Shown here one piece after another: positions 44,122 to 53,803 of a stretch of 64,000 nucleotides of DNA. Below the pieces are notes generated by a model. That model was not told the DNA's origin, ran no database searches, and saw only the letters and a list, made by a program, of their open reading frames with translations. A program made the translations under genes and the position numbers. The first letter of the stretch is position 1. Each line of letters starts with the position of its first letter. This stretch comes from Micromonospora marina (GTDB taxonomy: Bacteria > Actinomycetota > Actinomycetes > Mycobacteriales > Micromonosporaceae), in assembly GCF_900091565.1 (NCBI RefSeq), contig NZ_FMCV01000015.1, positions 62,001 to 126,000 of the forward strand. The letters are read 5' to 3'.

Positions 44122-45233
44122 GGGGTCTCCTCCTCGCGCGGAGCCGGTCCGGAGCCGGGCACGGCGGGCGGGTCGGCCGGCTCGGCCTGGGCCGGCACCG
44201 CACCCGGTTCGGTGGTCGTCGGCGCGGTCGCGCGGGCGTCCGCCTCCGGGGTCAGGCCGGGAACCGGCACCGGGTTGACGCAGCGGTAGCTGCGCGCGTC
44301 GTGCGTGAGCACCAGTTCCGGCGGTTCGCCGACGCACGCGTCGACGCGGCGGGCGCAGCGCGGGGCGAACGCGCAGCCGTCCGGCCAGGGCAGCAGGTCA
44401 CGTACCGAGCCGGGGATGGGATTCAGCCGTTCGCCGCGGCCGGCGTCGAGGCGGGGCACCGAACCGAGCAACCCCTCGGTGTACGGGTGCCGGGGCTGGC
44501 GGAACAGCGGACGGCGGGTGGCGGTCTCCACCACCCGGCCGGCGTACAGCACGTTGATGGTGTCGCACATGCCGGCGACCACGCCGAGGTCGTGGGTGAT
44601 CATGACCAGGGCGGTGCCGGAGTCCCGGACCAGGTCCTTGAGCAGTTCCAGGATCTGCGCCTGGATGGTGACGTCGAGCGCGGTGGTCGGCTCGTCGGCG
44701 ATCAGCAGCCGGGGCTGGCAGGCGACCGCCATGGCGATCAGCGCCCGCTGCCGCATGCCGCCGGAGAGCTGGTGCGGGTACTCCTTGAGGCGCCGGCGCG
44801 GGTCCGGGATGCCCACCCGGTCCAGCAGGTCGGCCGCCTCCTTGGCGGCCGCCTCGCCCTTCATGCCCCGGTGCCGGGCGAGCACCTCGGTCACCTGGAG
44901 CCCGATCGGGATGACCGGGTTCAACGAGGAGAGCGGATCCTGGAAGATCATCGCGACATCCCGGCCGCGGATGTCGCGACGGGACCGGTCGTCGAGCTGG
45001 AGCAGGTCGTTGCCGTCGAAGACGGCCTTGCCGCCGACCCGCAGGCCCGGCTGCTTCGGCAGCAGGCCCATGATCGCCAGCGACGTGACGCTCTTGCCGC
45101 AGCCGGACTCGCCGACCAGGCCGACCACCTCGCCGGTGTCGACCGAGAAGGACACCCCGTCCACCGCGTGCACGGTGCGCTGCCCACGACGGGCGAACGT
45201 GACGGAGAGGTCGTCCACTTCGAGCAGTGCCAT
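44118..45233 (-). CDS. dppD: Peptide ABC transporter ATPase (DppD/OppD)
   Basis: 371 residues. Walker A GESGCGKSVTS, MIFQDPLSSLNPV, signature LSGGMRQRALIAMA, Walker B LLIADEPTTALD and MITHDLGVV are intact. The C-terminal peptide-transporter domain has GCAFAPRCARRVDAC, followed by a longer Pro/Ala/Glu-rich tail than usual. It starts at an ATG after a GGAGG supplied by the end of an interspersed repeat. Overlaps dppF by 4 nt. Confidence 0.93.
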
Positions 45234-45240
45234 TACCGAC

Positions 45241-45292
45241 CCTCCGTTCGCGACTGCGGGGCTCGCAAGCTCACTCCTCGCGACTCACACAT
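45241..45292 (-). repeat. Degenerate copy of the 49-bp interspersed repeat
   Basis: Read on the minus strand: GTGAGTCGCGAGGAGTGAGC, a divergent middle, then CCCGCAGTCGCGAACGGAGG. The ends match the tandem copies at 5411-5519. Here the terminal GGAGG acts as the ribosome binding site of dppD. Confidence 0.6.
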
Positions 45293-45303
45293 GACTGACT
45301 GAC

Positions 45304-46272
45304 CTACTTCCGCAGCTTCGGATCGAGGGCCTCGCGCATCGCCTCACCGAGCAGGGTGAACCCGAGCGCGGTGATGATGATGCCGAGCGCCGGATAGATC
45401 GCCAGGCCCGGCCGGATGCCCAGGTACGGCTGCGCGTCGGCGAGCATGACGCCCCATTCCGGAATGGCCGAGTCGGGGTTGCCGAGGCCGAGGAAGGACA
45501 GCGCGGCCGCCTCGATGATCGCTGTCGCCAGTGTCAGCGTGGCCTGCACGATGACCGGGGCGATCGAGTTCGGCACCACGTGGGTGAGGGCGATCTTGGA
45601 CTTCTTCACGCCGAGCGACGTCGCGGCCAGCACGTAGTCACTGTTGGCCTGGGCGATCATCGAGCCGCGCAGCAGCCGGGCGAAGATCGGCACGGACACC
45701 ACACCCACGGCGATCATCACGGTGGTGAGGCTCGCGCCGAGCAGCGCCGCGATGCTCACCGCGAGCAGCAGGCTCGGCATGGCCAGCAGCATGTCGATGA
45801 AGCGCATCAGGGTGGTGTCGATCCAGCGGCCCCAGCGCCCGCCGAGCCCCGCGGCGGCACCGGCGACGCCGCCGATCAGCGCGCCGACCGCGAGGCCGAT
45901 CAGCGTGGAGACCACGCCGACCAGCAGCGTCTGCCGGGCCCCGACGACGAGCCGGCTGAACTCGTCGCGGCCCTGGTGGTCGAAGCCGAGCCAGTGGTCG
46001 GCGGAGGCGCCCGGGATGATGCCCTGGCCGGACTTCACCAGCCCTTCGCGGATGCCGATGGAGTCTGTCGGGCTGTACGGGACGAGGAACGGCCCGATGA
46101 CCGCTACCAGGACGAAGATCGCCAGGATGACCACGCCGACGATGGCCGCCGGGTTGCGGCGGAGCCGGCGGAACGCCTCCTTCCAGAGGCTCACCCCCTG
46201 CTCGTCCTCGCGGGCGGACAGCTCGGCGAGCCGGTCGATCTTCTCGCGCTTCTTGCCACCGGTGATGGTCAT
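45304..46272 (-). CDS. dppC: Peptide ABC transporter permease (DppC/OppC)
   Basis: 322 residues. An N-terminal cytoplasmic segment precedes about six membrane helices. The OppC N-domain and the EAA-type loop (AATSLGVKKSKIALTHVVPNS) that contacts the ATPases are present, along with HWLGFDHQGRDEFSRLVVGA, a hallmark of the family. The ATG overlaps the dppB stop (ATGA). Forms the translocation pore with DppB. Confidence 0.93.
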   Translation of the reverse strand: MTITGGKKREKIDRLAELSAREDEQGVSLWKEAFRRLRRNPAAIVGVVILAIFVLVAVIGPFLVPYSPTDSIGIREGLVKSGQGIIPGASADHWLGFDHQGRDEFSRLVVGARQTLLVGVVSTLIGLAVGALIGGVAGAAAGLGGRWGRWIDTTLMRFIDMLLAMPSLLLAVSIAALLGASLTTVMIAVGVVSVPIFARLLRGSMIAQANSDYVLAATSLGVKKSKIALTHVVPNSIAPVIVQATLTLATAIIEAAALSFLGLGNPDSAIPEWGVMLADAQPYLGIRPGLAIYPALGIIITALGFTLLGEAMREALDPKLRK

Positions 46273-47273
46273 CGCACCCTCACCCTCGGGTCGATCACGC
46301 TGTAGGAGAGGTCGACCAGGAGATTCACCAGCACGTACACCACCGCAATGATCATGATGAAGCCCATCAGCACCGGGTAGTCGCGCTGGCTGATCGACTC
46401 GGCGACGAACGCGCCGATGCCGCTGAACGCGAACACGGTCTCGGTGAGCACCGCGCCGGAGAGCAGGAGACCGGCCTGGAGGCCGATCGAGGTGGCCACC
46501 GGCAGCATGGCGTTGCGCAGGACGTGCCGGCGGCGGACGGTCCGCTCGGTCAGGCCCTTGGCCTCGGCGGTGCGGACGAAGTCCTCGTTGAGCACCTCCA
46601 GCACGCTGGCCCGGGTGATCCGGACGATGATCGCGAGCGGGATGCTGGCGAGCGCGACACCCGGCAGCACGAGGTGCCAGAGCGCGTCGGCGGCGGCGTC
46701 CCACTCGCGGGTCATGATCCCGTCGAGGACGAAGAAGTTGGTGACCCGGGTCGCCCCGATTGTCGGGTCCTGCCGGCCGCTGGAGGGGAACCAGCCCAGG
46801 TTCTCCGCGAAGATCGCCTTGAGCACGTAGGCCAGGAAGAAGACCGGGATGCAGATGCCGACGAGCGATCCGCCGACCGAGGCGTGGTCGAGGAACCGGC
46901 CCCGGCGGCGGGCGGCCAGGTAGCCGAGCGGGATACCGATGCCGACCGCGAGGATCAGGGCCATGACGGTCAGCTCGACGGTGCCGGGGAACCGCTCCAC
47001 GAACTCCGTGGTGACCGCCCGCTTCGTACCGGTCGAGGTGCCCAGGTCGAGCCGGATCATCCGTCGCAGGAAGCGGGCGTACTGGACCAGGATCGGCTCG
47101 TCGAGGCCGAGGTTACGCCGGATGGCGGCGCGCGTCTCAGGTGTGCCCCGTTCGCCGAGGATCGCGGTCTCGGGCCCGCCGGGTAGGCGGCGGAGCCAGA
47201 TGAACAGCAGGACGGAGAGCCCGAACAACGTGGGTATCAGCTGTAGCAGGCGTCTGACGATGAACCGGAACAC
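46269..47273 (-). CDS. dppB: Peptide ABC transporter permease (DppB/OppB)
   Basis: 334 residues starting at GTG. It opens FRFIVRRLLQLIPTLFGLSV and has six predicted helices. The EAA loop reads FVRTAEAKGLTERTVRRRHV and LRNAMLPV. Family motifs GERGTPETRAAIRRNLGLDEP are clear. A hairpin between dppA and this gene probably lowers its expression relative to the binding protein. Confidence 0.93.
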   Translation of the reverse strand: MFRFIVRRLLQLIPTLFGLSVLLFIWLRRLPGGPETAILGERGTPETRAAIRRNLGLDEPILVQYARFLRRMIRLDLGTSTGTKRAVTTEFVERFPGTVELTVMALILAVGIGIPLGYLAARRRGRFLDHASVGGSLVGICIPVFFLAYVLKAIFAENLGWFPSSGRQDPTIGATRVTNFFVLDGIMTREWDAAADALWHLVLPGVALASIPLAIIVRITRASVLEVLNEDFVRTAEAKGLTERTVRRRHVLRNAMLPVATSIGLQAGLLLSGAVLTETVFAFSGIGAFVAESISQRDYPVLMGFIMIIAVVYVLVNLLVDLSYSVIDPRVRVR

Positions 47274-47301
47274 GGGCGCCTCGGAGGGGGTGCGGAGGGG
47301 T

Positions 47302-47335
47302 GCGGGCGGGCGCTGTGGTCACAGCGCCCGCCCGC
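47302..47335 (-). terminator. Intra-operon hairpin between dppA and dppB
   Basis: A perfect 16-bp stem (GCGGGCGGGCGCTGTG with CACAGCGCCCGCCCGC) with almost no loop. It lies between the dppA stop and the dppB start. Such partial terminators or stabilisers explain higher amounts of the binding protein than of the permease. Confidence 0.8.
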
Positions 47336-47351
47336 GTACGGTGCCTTCAGA

Positions 47352-49013
47352 TCACTTGAACTCTGCGGTCGCGTACCGCTCGTCGGTGAGCGGGCTCGCC
47401 TTGATCCCGGTCACGTCCTTGCCGAACACGATCGCCGGCGGGGAGTGCGAGATCGGCACACCCGGCAGGAAGTCCATGATCGTCTTGTTCAGTGCCTTGT
47501 ACTTCTCCGTCCGGGCCGCCGCGTCGGCGGTGGTGTCGGCGTCCTTGAACTGCTCGAACAGCGGGGCGTTGTTGAAGCCCCACTCGTCCTTCGGGCGGTC
47601 GAAGAAGGTGCCGATGAAGTTGTACGCGTCGCCGTAGTCACCGGTCCAGCCGAGGAAGTGCAGGTCGTGCTTGTTGCCGGAGGTGGTGGCGTTGAGGTAG
47701 TCCGGGCTCCACTTCAGCGGGATGGCCTGGACGTTGATGCCGACCGCCTTGAGGTCCGCCGAGAGCAGCTCGAAGATGTCCTTCGGGTTCGGCATGTACG
47801 GCCGGGTGACCTCGGTCGGGTAGTGGAACTTCAGCGTCAGGTTCGACGCGCCGGCCTCGGCCAGCAGGGCCTTGGCCTTCTCCGGGTTGTAGTCGTACTT
47901 GGTGACGTCGCCGTTCCAGCCCTCGACGGTGTCCGGGAAGAAGTTCATCGCGACCTTGGCGCCCGGGGGCAGCTTCGAGTCGACCAGGGCCTGCCGGTTC
48001 AGCGCGTGCGCGATGGCCTGGCGGACCTTCAGGTCGGCCAGCTTCGGGTTCCCCTTCTGGTTGATCGCCAGGTAGAGGATGTTGAAGGCGGGCCGGGTGA
48101 GGACGTTGAAGCCCTCCTTCTTCAGCGGCTCGACGTCGGCCGGGCCGACCAGGTCGTAGCCCTGGATGTCACCCGAGCGGAGCGCCTGCTTGCGGGCGTT
48201 CTCGTCCGAGATCGTCTTGAAGATGATGGTCTTCAGCTTGGCCTTGTCGCCGTGGTAGTCGTCGTTGCGCTCGATGGTGAGCGTCTTGTTCGCGATGTCC
48301 CACGCCTTGAACTTGAACGGGCCGGTGCCCGTCGGGTGCTCCATCGCGTACGCCGGGTACTTGATGTCCTCGGCGGTGCCGGTCACGTTGCTGGCGTCGT
48401 ACTGCTCCATCGCCTTCGGGCTCTGGATCGAGAACGACGGCAGCATGAGCGCGGCCGGGATCTTGCTGGAGACCCGCGTGAACGCGAGGTCCACAGTGGT
48501 GGCGTCCTTGGCGGTGCAGGACTTGAAGAGGCTCGGCGGCAGGTCCGGGTTCTCGTTCTTGGCGAACCCGCCCATGACGTCCTGCCAGTACGCGGTCACG
48601 TCCGGGCTCTGCATGAGGCCCTTGGCGTTGTACCAGCGGTCGAAGTTGGCGCAGACGGCCTCGGCGTTGAAGTCGGTGCCGTCGTGGAACTTGACGCCCG
48701 AGCGGAGCTTGAAGGTCCAGGTCGTGCCCGCCGCATCCGGCGTCCAGGACTCGGCGAGGCCCGGCGTCACCTTGGTGCCGCCCTCCTCCGGACGGACCAG
48801 GGTCTCGAAGACCTGGCGCGCCACGCGCAGCGACTCACCGTCGCTGGCGAAGCTGGGGTCGAGCACCTTCGGGTCTCCGGCGACGCCGAAGACGAGGGTG
48901 TCCTTCTTGCTATCTCCGGAGCCACTCTCACGGTCGCTCTCGGCGCAGCCTGCAACCGCGAGGGCCGCGACCGCGACGGCCGCGATTGCGACCTTCGGCC
49001 TGGATGCACGCAT
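47352..49013 (-). CDS. dppA: Peptide ABC transporter substrate-binding lipoprotein
   Basis: 553 residues. The lipoprotein signal peptide ends AALAVAGC (Cys23). The SBP_bac_5 fold is recognised from TWTFKLRSGVKFHDGTDFNA, NILYLAINQKGNPKLADLKV and KVRQAIAHALNRQALV. It captures peptides outside the membrane for DppBCDF. It is first in the operon, so its promoter lies in 49014-49335. No substrate-specificity residues can be read by eye; a role in peptide, sugar or siderophore-like uptake stays open, with peptides most likely. Confidence 0.92.
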   Translation of the reverse strand: MRASRPKVAIAAVAVAALAVAGCAESDRESGSGDSKKDTLVFGVAGDPKVLDPSFASDGESLRVARQVFETLVRPEEGGTKVTPGLAESWTPDAAGTTWTFKLRSGVKFHDGTDFNAEAVCANFDRWYNAKGLMQSPDVTAYWQDVMGGFAKNENPDLPPSLFKSCTAKDATTVDLAFTRVSSKIPAALMLPSFSIQSPKAMEQYDASNVTGTAEDIKYPAYAMEHPTGTGPFKFKAWDIANKTLTIERNDDYHGDKAKLKTIIFKTISDENARKQALRSGDIQGYDLVGPADVEPLKKEGFNVLTRPAFNILYLAINQKGNPKLADLKVRQAIAHALNRQALVDSKLPPGAKVAMNFFPDTVEGWNGDVTKYDYNPEKAKALLAEAGASNLTLKFHYPTEVTRPYMPNPKDIFELLSADLKAVGINVQAIPLKWSPDYLNATTSGNKHDLHFLGWTGDYGDAYNFIGTFFDRPKDEWGFNNAPLFEQFKDADTTADAAARTEKYKALNKTIMDFLPGVPISHSPPAIVFGKDVTGIKASPLTDERYATAEFK

Positions 49014-49335
49014 GGTGCTTCACCTCGTCCTTGGGGGTACGGACAACGTGGTGACAGGGTCACCGATGTGCGCAGACCTTAGCCCTCGGGTGGACGGCGC
49101 GGAAACGGGCGGGGGGCGGGTTGGTATCGAATCGTGTCTGTTCCGCAACGAGGCATACGAATCGAAGGAGAATCCCTTCCGCTGCCGAGCTTTCGTCGGT
49201 TTGAAGGGCGAATTTATTACGTCGATCCGGTCCCGGACGCACGCTCCTGTCAGATCGACCGATGTCCCGGTCCGACCCGCAGACACGTCCGGCGGGCACC
49301 CCGAAGGGCACCCGCCGGAGACGGCACCACTGAAT
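49014..49335. other. Intergenic region: dpp promoter and recR terminator
   Basis: 322 bp without a gene. A hairpin CCGGCGGG/CCCGCCGG (49289-49296, 49311-49318) follows recR. The AT-richer stretch near 49190-49220 (GGGCGAATTTATTACGTC) is the best candidate for the dpp promoter region. I cannot fix its -10. Confidence 0.5.
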
Positions 49336-49929
49336 TCAGACGGCCCGCCGGCCCTCGAAGGCCCGGCCCAGCGTGATCTCGTCGGCGTACTCCAGATCGC
49401 CGCCGACCGGCAGTCCACTCGCGAGCCGGGTCACCGCGATCCCCATCGGCTTGACCATCAGCGCCAGATAGGTGGCGGTGGCCTCGCCCTCGGTGTTCGG
49501 GTCGGTGGCGAGGATCAACTCGCGGACCTCGCCGCCGCCGAGGCGGGTCATCAGCTCACGGATCCGCAGGTTGTCCGGGCCGATGCCCTCCAACGGATTG
49601 ATCGCACCGCCGAGCACGTGGTAGCGCCCACGGAACTCGCCGGTCCGCTCGATCGCCACCACGTCCTTCGGCTCCTCGACCACACAGAGCACCTCGTCGG
49701 TACGCCGTGGGTCGCGGCAGATCCGGCACTGCTCCGACTCGGCCACGTTGTAGCAGGTCGTGCAGAACCGGACCAGGTCCTTGACCTTGCGCAACGCGCC
49801 GGCCAGCCGGTTCACGTCGGCCGGATCCGCCGACAGCACGTGGAACGCGATCCGCTGGGCGCTCTTCGGGCCCACGCCCGGCAACCGGCCCAGCTCGTCG
49901 ATCAGATCCTGGATGGCACCCTCGTACAT
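49336..49929 (-). CDS. recR: Recombination mediator RecR
   Basis: 197 residues, the standard length. The helix-hairpin-helix GRLPGVGPKSAQRIAFHVL, the C4 zinc finger (Cys56, Cys59, Cys68, Cys71), the Toprim domain (ILATDPNTEGEATATYLA) and the C-terminal Walker-B-like tail are complete. It loads RecA on gapped DNA together with RecF/RecO. It follows ybaB by 8 bp on the same strand in the conserved dnaX-ybaB-recR arrangement. Confidence 0.97.
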   Translation of the reverse strand: MYEGAIQDLIDELGRLPGVGPKSAQRIAFHVLSADPADVNRLAGALRKVKDLVRFCTTCYNVAESEQCRICRDPRRTDEVLCVVEEPKDVVAIERTGEFRGRYHVLGGAINPLEGIGPDNLRIRELMTRLGGGEVRELILATDPNTEGEATATYLALMVKPMGIAVTRLASGLPVGGDLEYADEITLGRAFEGRRAV

Positions 49930-49937
49930 CTGCCGGC

Positions 49938-50270
49938 TCAGAACCCGGGCAGGCCGAGGCCGCCCATGCCGCCCGCGACCGGGCCCATCTTCTGCTCGGT
50001 CAGCTCGCGGGCCGCCTCGGCGGCGTTGTGCACGGCCGCGACCACCAGGTCCTCGAGCGTCTCCACGTCCTCCGGGTCGACCGCCTTCGGGTCGATCTTG
50101 ATCGCCTTCAGCTCACCGGTACCGGCGACAGTAGCGGTGACCAGGCCGCCGCCGGCGGTGCCGGTCAGCTCCGCCTCGGCCAGCTCGGCCTGGGCCTTGG
50201 CGATCTGCTGCTGCATCTTCTGCGCCTGCTTCAGCATCTGCTGCATGTTCGGCTGTCCACCTGGGCGCAC
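49938..50270 (-). CDS. ybaB: YbaB/EbfC nucleoid-associated protein
   Basis: 110 residues. It has MQQMLKQAQKMQQQIAKAQA followed by the YbaB core (GLVTATVAGTGELKAIKIDP, EDLVVAAVHNAAEAARELTE). It forms dimers that bind DNA and shape the nucleoid. GTG 50270 is chosen because GGAG lies seven bases upstream; the internal ATG (50246) is possible. It sits between dnaX and recR as in most bacteria. Confidence 0.93.
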   Translation of the reverse strand: MRPGGQPNMQQMLKQAQKMQQQIAKAQAELAEAELTGTAGGGLVTATVAGTGELKAIKIDPKAVDPEDVETLEDLVVAAVHNAAEAARELTEQKMGPVAGGMGGLGLPGF

Positions 50271-50354
50271 GGACCGCTCCTTCTTCCACTCGTCTGCTCG
50301 GCCGCGCCCAGCCTAGTCGGGCCACGGCACCGCTGATCCGCGGCCGGCGCGCAC

Positions 50355-53300
50355 TCAGCGCGCGTTCACCTCGTCGATCTTCTCCGCCCCGAACGTCTCG
50401 CGCAGCAGCTGCACCGCCTGCTCCTCGCTCGACTGCCGGGCCGTCCGCTCGTCGATCACGTCGTCCAGCGGCTCGTCGCCCGGATCGAACCCCTCGTAGG
50501 CGGGCGCCGCCGCCGGCGCGCCCCCGCCCCGTAACGGGCCGTCGAAGTCCGGGTCGTAGGGCGGCTCGCCCGCCCACTCGGCATCGGCCGTCTTCCGCGC
50601 CGGCTGCGCCGCGCGCGGCCCCTTGCCGGGACCACCGCCCGCAGCGGCCGCCGCAGCCGCGGCACGCGCCGCCGCGATCGCGCTGTTCTTCGCGCCCGCC
50701 GGCCTCGACCCACCGGCAGGCGCCGGCGCCGCCGCAGGTGCGGCAGGTTTGGGTACGACGACAGGCGCGGTGGCGGTCGCCGTGCCCCCGCCCGGACGGG
50801 CCGCCGCCGGCCAGTCCTCCCCGTCGCCGGTGCTCGCGGCCGGGGCGGTGCCGGTCGCCGGTGCCGTGCCGGTCGCCGCGCCACCGGGCCGGGCCGGCTC
50901 CGGCCAGTCCTCCTCGCCGGCCTGGTCAGCGGCAGCGGTCGCCGCCGGCCGGTGCGAGGCGTCCGGCGAACCCGCACCGGCCCGGCCCGCCGGTCCCCCG
51001 GCCTGGCTTCCCGCACCTCGGCCACCGGTGGCCGGGTCATCCCCGGCCCGGTTGCCCGTGGTGCCGCCCGAGCCGGTCGCCAACTGTCCCGGGGCGCCGC
51101 CGACTGCATCACGTCCGGCGGCGCCGGAGTCCGGACGGCCCGGCCCGGCGTGGACCGAACCCGGGCGGCCTGGTCCGGTGTCGGAGCCGGGACGGTTCGG
51201 TCCCGCATCGGCTGCGGCCGAGCGGGAGGCGCCCTCGTGGACGTGATCGGAGGGCGTTTGCACGGTGCCGGCCGCACCGGAGGCAGGCCGCCCGTACCCG
51301 GCGTCAGCCGCGCCCGCGTCCGGATGGACACGCCCAGCGTCGGCGACCGGACGGCCGTCAGCGGTGCCCGCCGTCCCGGTGTCCGGTCGACCGGGCGCGG
51401 TGTCGGCTGCCGGGCTGGCCGAAGCGCTGTCGGACGGGTTGCGGGCCGGTGCGGCGTCGGCCTGCGCGCGAGCCGCTCCGGACGGGCGGGACGGGCCACC
51501 GAGTGAGGAACCGCCGCGCTCGCCCGCCACCTCGCAGCGGATCTGCCAGCGACCGCCCAGCTCCTCGTAGAGCGCGTCGGTCAGCACTGCGGCGTGGTCG
51601 GCCATCATCTTCGCCAGCACCGTCGACTTCACCGTCAGCACGAGCGTGTCGCCGTCCAGGTCGCGTACCACCGCGTCCCGCATCAACGCGGCGATCCGCT
51701 TGTTGCTGCGGTTGACCTTGCCGACCACCTCGGGCCACACCCGGCGCACCGCTACCGCGTCGAGCGCGCCGGGGTTGCCGGCGCCGGGGCGTGGCGGCTC
51801 GGGCGTGGCCGGGTCGGGCATCACCGCTGACTGCGGCACCGGGCGCCGGGCGGGAACGTCGGAGGCGGCAGCCGCCGGGCCGTAAGCGCCCGGGTCGACG
51901 GTGGCCCGGTCGGGAGCGGCCGGGGCAGCGGGAGCGGCCGGGGCAGCGGGACCGGCCTGCGGGCCGCCTGCCGGCTCCGTCACGGCGGGAGCCGGCCGGG
52001 AACCGGGTGCGGCGTTCCGGGTACCCGCCGCAGCGGCGGCAGCGGCACGGGCGGCAGCCGCGCCGGTCGGGGCACCGGCAGCCGCCGGCGTGCCGGCGGA
52101 ATCCGGGTGGACCGCGGCGGCAGCCGCGCCCGGGGCGGGAGCCGCCGGGCGTACCGCATGGGTCTGGGTGGGGTGCGCGGAGTCGGCGGCGGCCGGCGGC
52201 AGGTCGGCGCCCCCGAGCGTCAGCCGGCGCTCCATCCGTTCCAGGCGCTGGAGCAGGCCGCCGGAGGAGTCGTCCGCGCCGGGCAGGAGCATGCGCGCGC
52301 AGATCAGCTCCAGCAGCAGCCGGGGCGCGGTGGTGCCGCGCATCTCGACCAGGCCGTTGTGCACGATGTCGGCGCAGCGGGACAGCGTGGCCGGGCCGAG
52401 GCGCTGCGCCTGGGCGGCCATCCGCTCGATCTGGTCGGCCGGGCCGTCGATGAGGCCCCTGGCTGCGGCGTCGGGCACCTGCTGCAGGACGATCAGGTCG
52501 CGGAGGCGTTCCAGCAGGTCGGAGGCGAAGCGGCGCGAGTCGTGCCCGGCCTCGGCGACCCGGTCGACGGTGGCGTACGCGGCGGCGCCGTCACCGGCGG
52601 CGAGCGCGTCGCACATCTCGTCGATCAGCGCGGCGTCGGTGACACCGAGCAGCGCGGCGGCCCGGGCGTAGCCGACGCCCTCCGGGCCGGCGCCCGCGAT
52701 GAGCTGGTCGAGCACGGAGAGACTGTCGCGCATGCTGCCCCCGCCGGCGCGCACCACGAGCGGGAAGACCGCCGGCTCGACCTTGACGCCCTCCGCCTCG
52801 CAGAGCTGCTCCAGATAGGGGCGGACCACCTTCGGCGGAAACAGCCGGAACGGGTAGTGGTGGGTCCGCGACTTGATCGTGCCGAGGACCTTCTCCGGTT
52901 CGGTGGTGGCGAAGATGAACTTGACGTACTCCGGCGGCTCCTCGACCAGCTTGAGCAGCGCGTTGAAGCCGGCCGACGAGACCATGTGCGCCTCGTCGAT
53001 GATGTAGATCTTGAAGCGGCTGCGGGCCGGGGCGAAGAATGCCTTCTCGCGCAGCTCGCGGGCGTCGTCGACACCACCGTGGCTGGCCGCGTCGATCTCG
53101 ATGACGTCGATCGAGCCGCCGCCGTCGGGAGCCAGCCCGCGGCACGAGTCACACTGCCCGCACGGCTCGGGGGTGGGGCCCTGCTCGCAGTTGAGGGAGC
53201 GGGCCAGGATCCGGGCGCTGGAGGTCTTGCCGCAGCCACGCGGGCCGGAGAAGAGGTAGGCATGGTTGAGCCGCCCGCTACGCAACGCCTGCGACAGCGG

Positions 53301-53375
53301 CTCGGTGACCTGCTCCTGGCCGATCATCTCGGCGAACGTCCGCGGCCGGTACTTGCGGTAAAGGGCCAGTGCCAC
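50355..53375 (-). CDS. dnaX: DNA polymerase III gamma/tau subunit with very long low-complexity linker
   Basis: 1006 residues. The clamp-loader ATPase lies at about 1-370: Walker A GPRGCGKTS (44-52), a four-Cys zinc module (NCEQGPTPEPCGQCDSC), Walker B IIDEAH and sensor TTEPEKVLGTIKSRTHHYPF. A folded tau-like part around 540-640 (RRVWPEVVGKVNRSNKRIAA) is embedded in some 350 residues of Ala/Gly/Pro-rich, imperfectly repeated sequence (units like GRPDSG, AGPGRPGS). The C-terminal motif AVQLLRETFGAEKIDEV is the tau/polymerase-binding end. I see no A-rich slippery site for making gamma. GTG 53375 follows GGAGG. Confidence 0.95.
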   Translation of the reverse strand: MALALYRKYRPRTFAEMIGQEQVTEPLSQALRSGRLNHAYLFSGPRGCGKTSSARILARSLNCEQGPTPEPCGQCDSCRGLAPDGGGSIDVIEIDAASHGGVDDARELREKAFFAPARSRFKIYIIDEAHMVSSAGFNALLKLVEEPPEYVKFIFATTEPEKVLGTIKSRTHHYPFRLFPPKVVRPYLEQLCEAEGVKVEPAVFPLVVRAGGGSMRDSLSVLDQLIAGAGPEGVGYARAAALLGVTDAALIDEMCDALAAGDGAAAYATVDRVAEAGHDSRRFASDLLERLRDLIVLQQVPDAAARGLIDGPADQIERMAAQAQRLGPATLSRCADIVHNGLVEMRGTTAPRLLLELICARMLLPGADDSSGGLLQRLERMERRLTLGGADLPPAAADSAHPTQTHAVRPAAPAPGAAAAAVHPDSAGTPAAAGAPTGAAAARAAAAAAAGTRNAAPGSRPAPAVTEPAGGPQAGPAAPAAPAAPAAPDRATVDPGAYGPAAAASDVPARRPVPQSAVMPDPATPEPPRPGAGNPGALDAVAVRRVWPEVVGKVNRSNKRIAALMRDAVVRDLDGDTLVLTVKSTVLAKMMADHAAVLTDALYEELGGRWQIRCEVAGERGGSSLGGPSRPSGAARAQADAAPARNPSDSASASPAADTAPGRPDTGTAGTADGRPVADAGRVHPDAGAADAGYGRPASGAAGTVQTPSDHVHEGASRSAAADAGPNRPGSDTGPGRPGSVHAGPGRPDSGAAGRDAVGGAPGQLATGSGGTTGNRAGDDPATGGRGAGSQAGGPAGRAGAGSPDASHRPAATAAADQAGEEDWPEPARPGGAATGTAPATGTAPAASTGDGEDWPAAARPGGGTATATAPVVVPKPAAPAAAPAPAGGSRPAGAKNSAIAAARAAAAAAAAGGGPGKGPRAAQPARKTADAEWAGEPPYDPDFDGPLRGGGAPAAAPAYEGFDPGDEPLDDVIDERTARQSSEEQAVQLLRETFGAEKIDEVNAR

Positions 53376-53484
53376 CCGTCCCGCCTCCTCTCGAGGAGAG
53401 CCATTCTGCGCCGGTCGGCCCCGGGTGACCACCCACCACCCCGTGACCCGACCCGCAGCGACGTTACCCGGCCCGGGAGACAGA

Positions 53485-53577
53485 AAGGCCTCCCGTGCAC
53501 CCGGCAGAGCTCGCTTATCCTTGCTGCCTTCCGGCCCTGGGGAGGTTCACGAGGTACCGCCGCACGGGAGGTGACGC
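53485..53577 (-). ncRNA. ffs: Signal recognition particle RNA (4.5S-like)
   Basis: On the minus strand the terminal helix GCACGGGAGG/CCTCCCGTGC (53562-53571 with 53489-53498) closes a hairpin. Its apical part reads CCCCAGGGCCGGAAGGCAGC, the conserved SRP domain IV motif with the GGAA tetraloop and the symmetric loop bound by Ffh. The length of about 93 nt fits the small bacterial form. The exact ends are estimated. It lies just upstream of dnaX. Confidence 0.9.
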
Positions 53578-53654
53578 CAAGCCTACCCGAAGGGTTGTGG
53601 ATCTTCCGGGAGGGTGGGGTGGCCCGCCGCCGGGAGACCTGTATCCTGGCTCGC

Positions 53655-53739
53655 GGAGGATTCGCCTAGAGGCCTAGGGCGCACGCTTGGAAAGCGTGTT
53701 GGGTTCACACCCTCACGAGTTCGAATCTCGTATCCTCCG
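53655..53739 (+). tRNA. tRNA-Ser (GGA)
   Basis: 85 nt. Acceptor GGAGGAT/ATCCTCC, anticodon stem-loop ACGCTTGGAAAGCGT with GGA, a long class II variable arm (GTTGGGTTCACACCCTCAC), T-loop GTTCGAATC, discriminator G and no encoded CCA. It is divergent from the SRP RNA, 77 bp away. Confidence 0.95.
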
Positions 53740-53803
53740 CTCGCAGACGTCAGGGTCGGCTCCCGCACGGGACCGGCCCTGAGTCGTTTCTCCGCGGCGC
53801 CCC

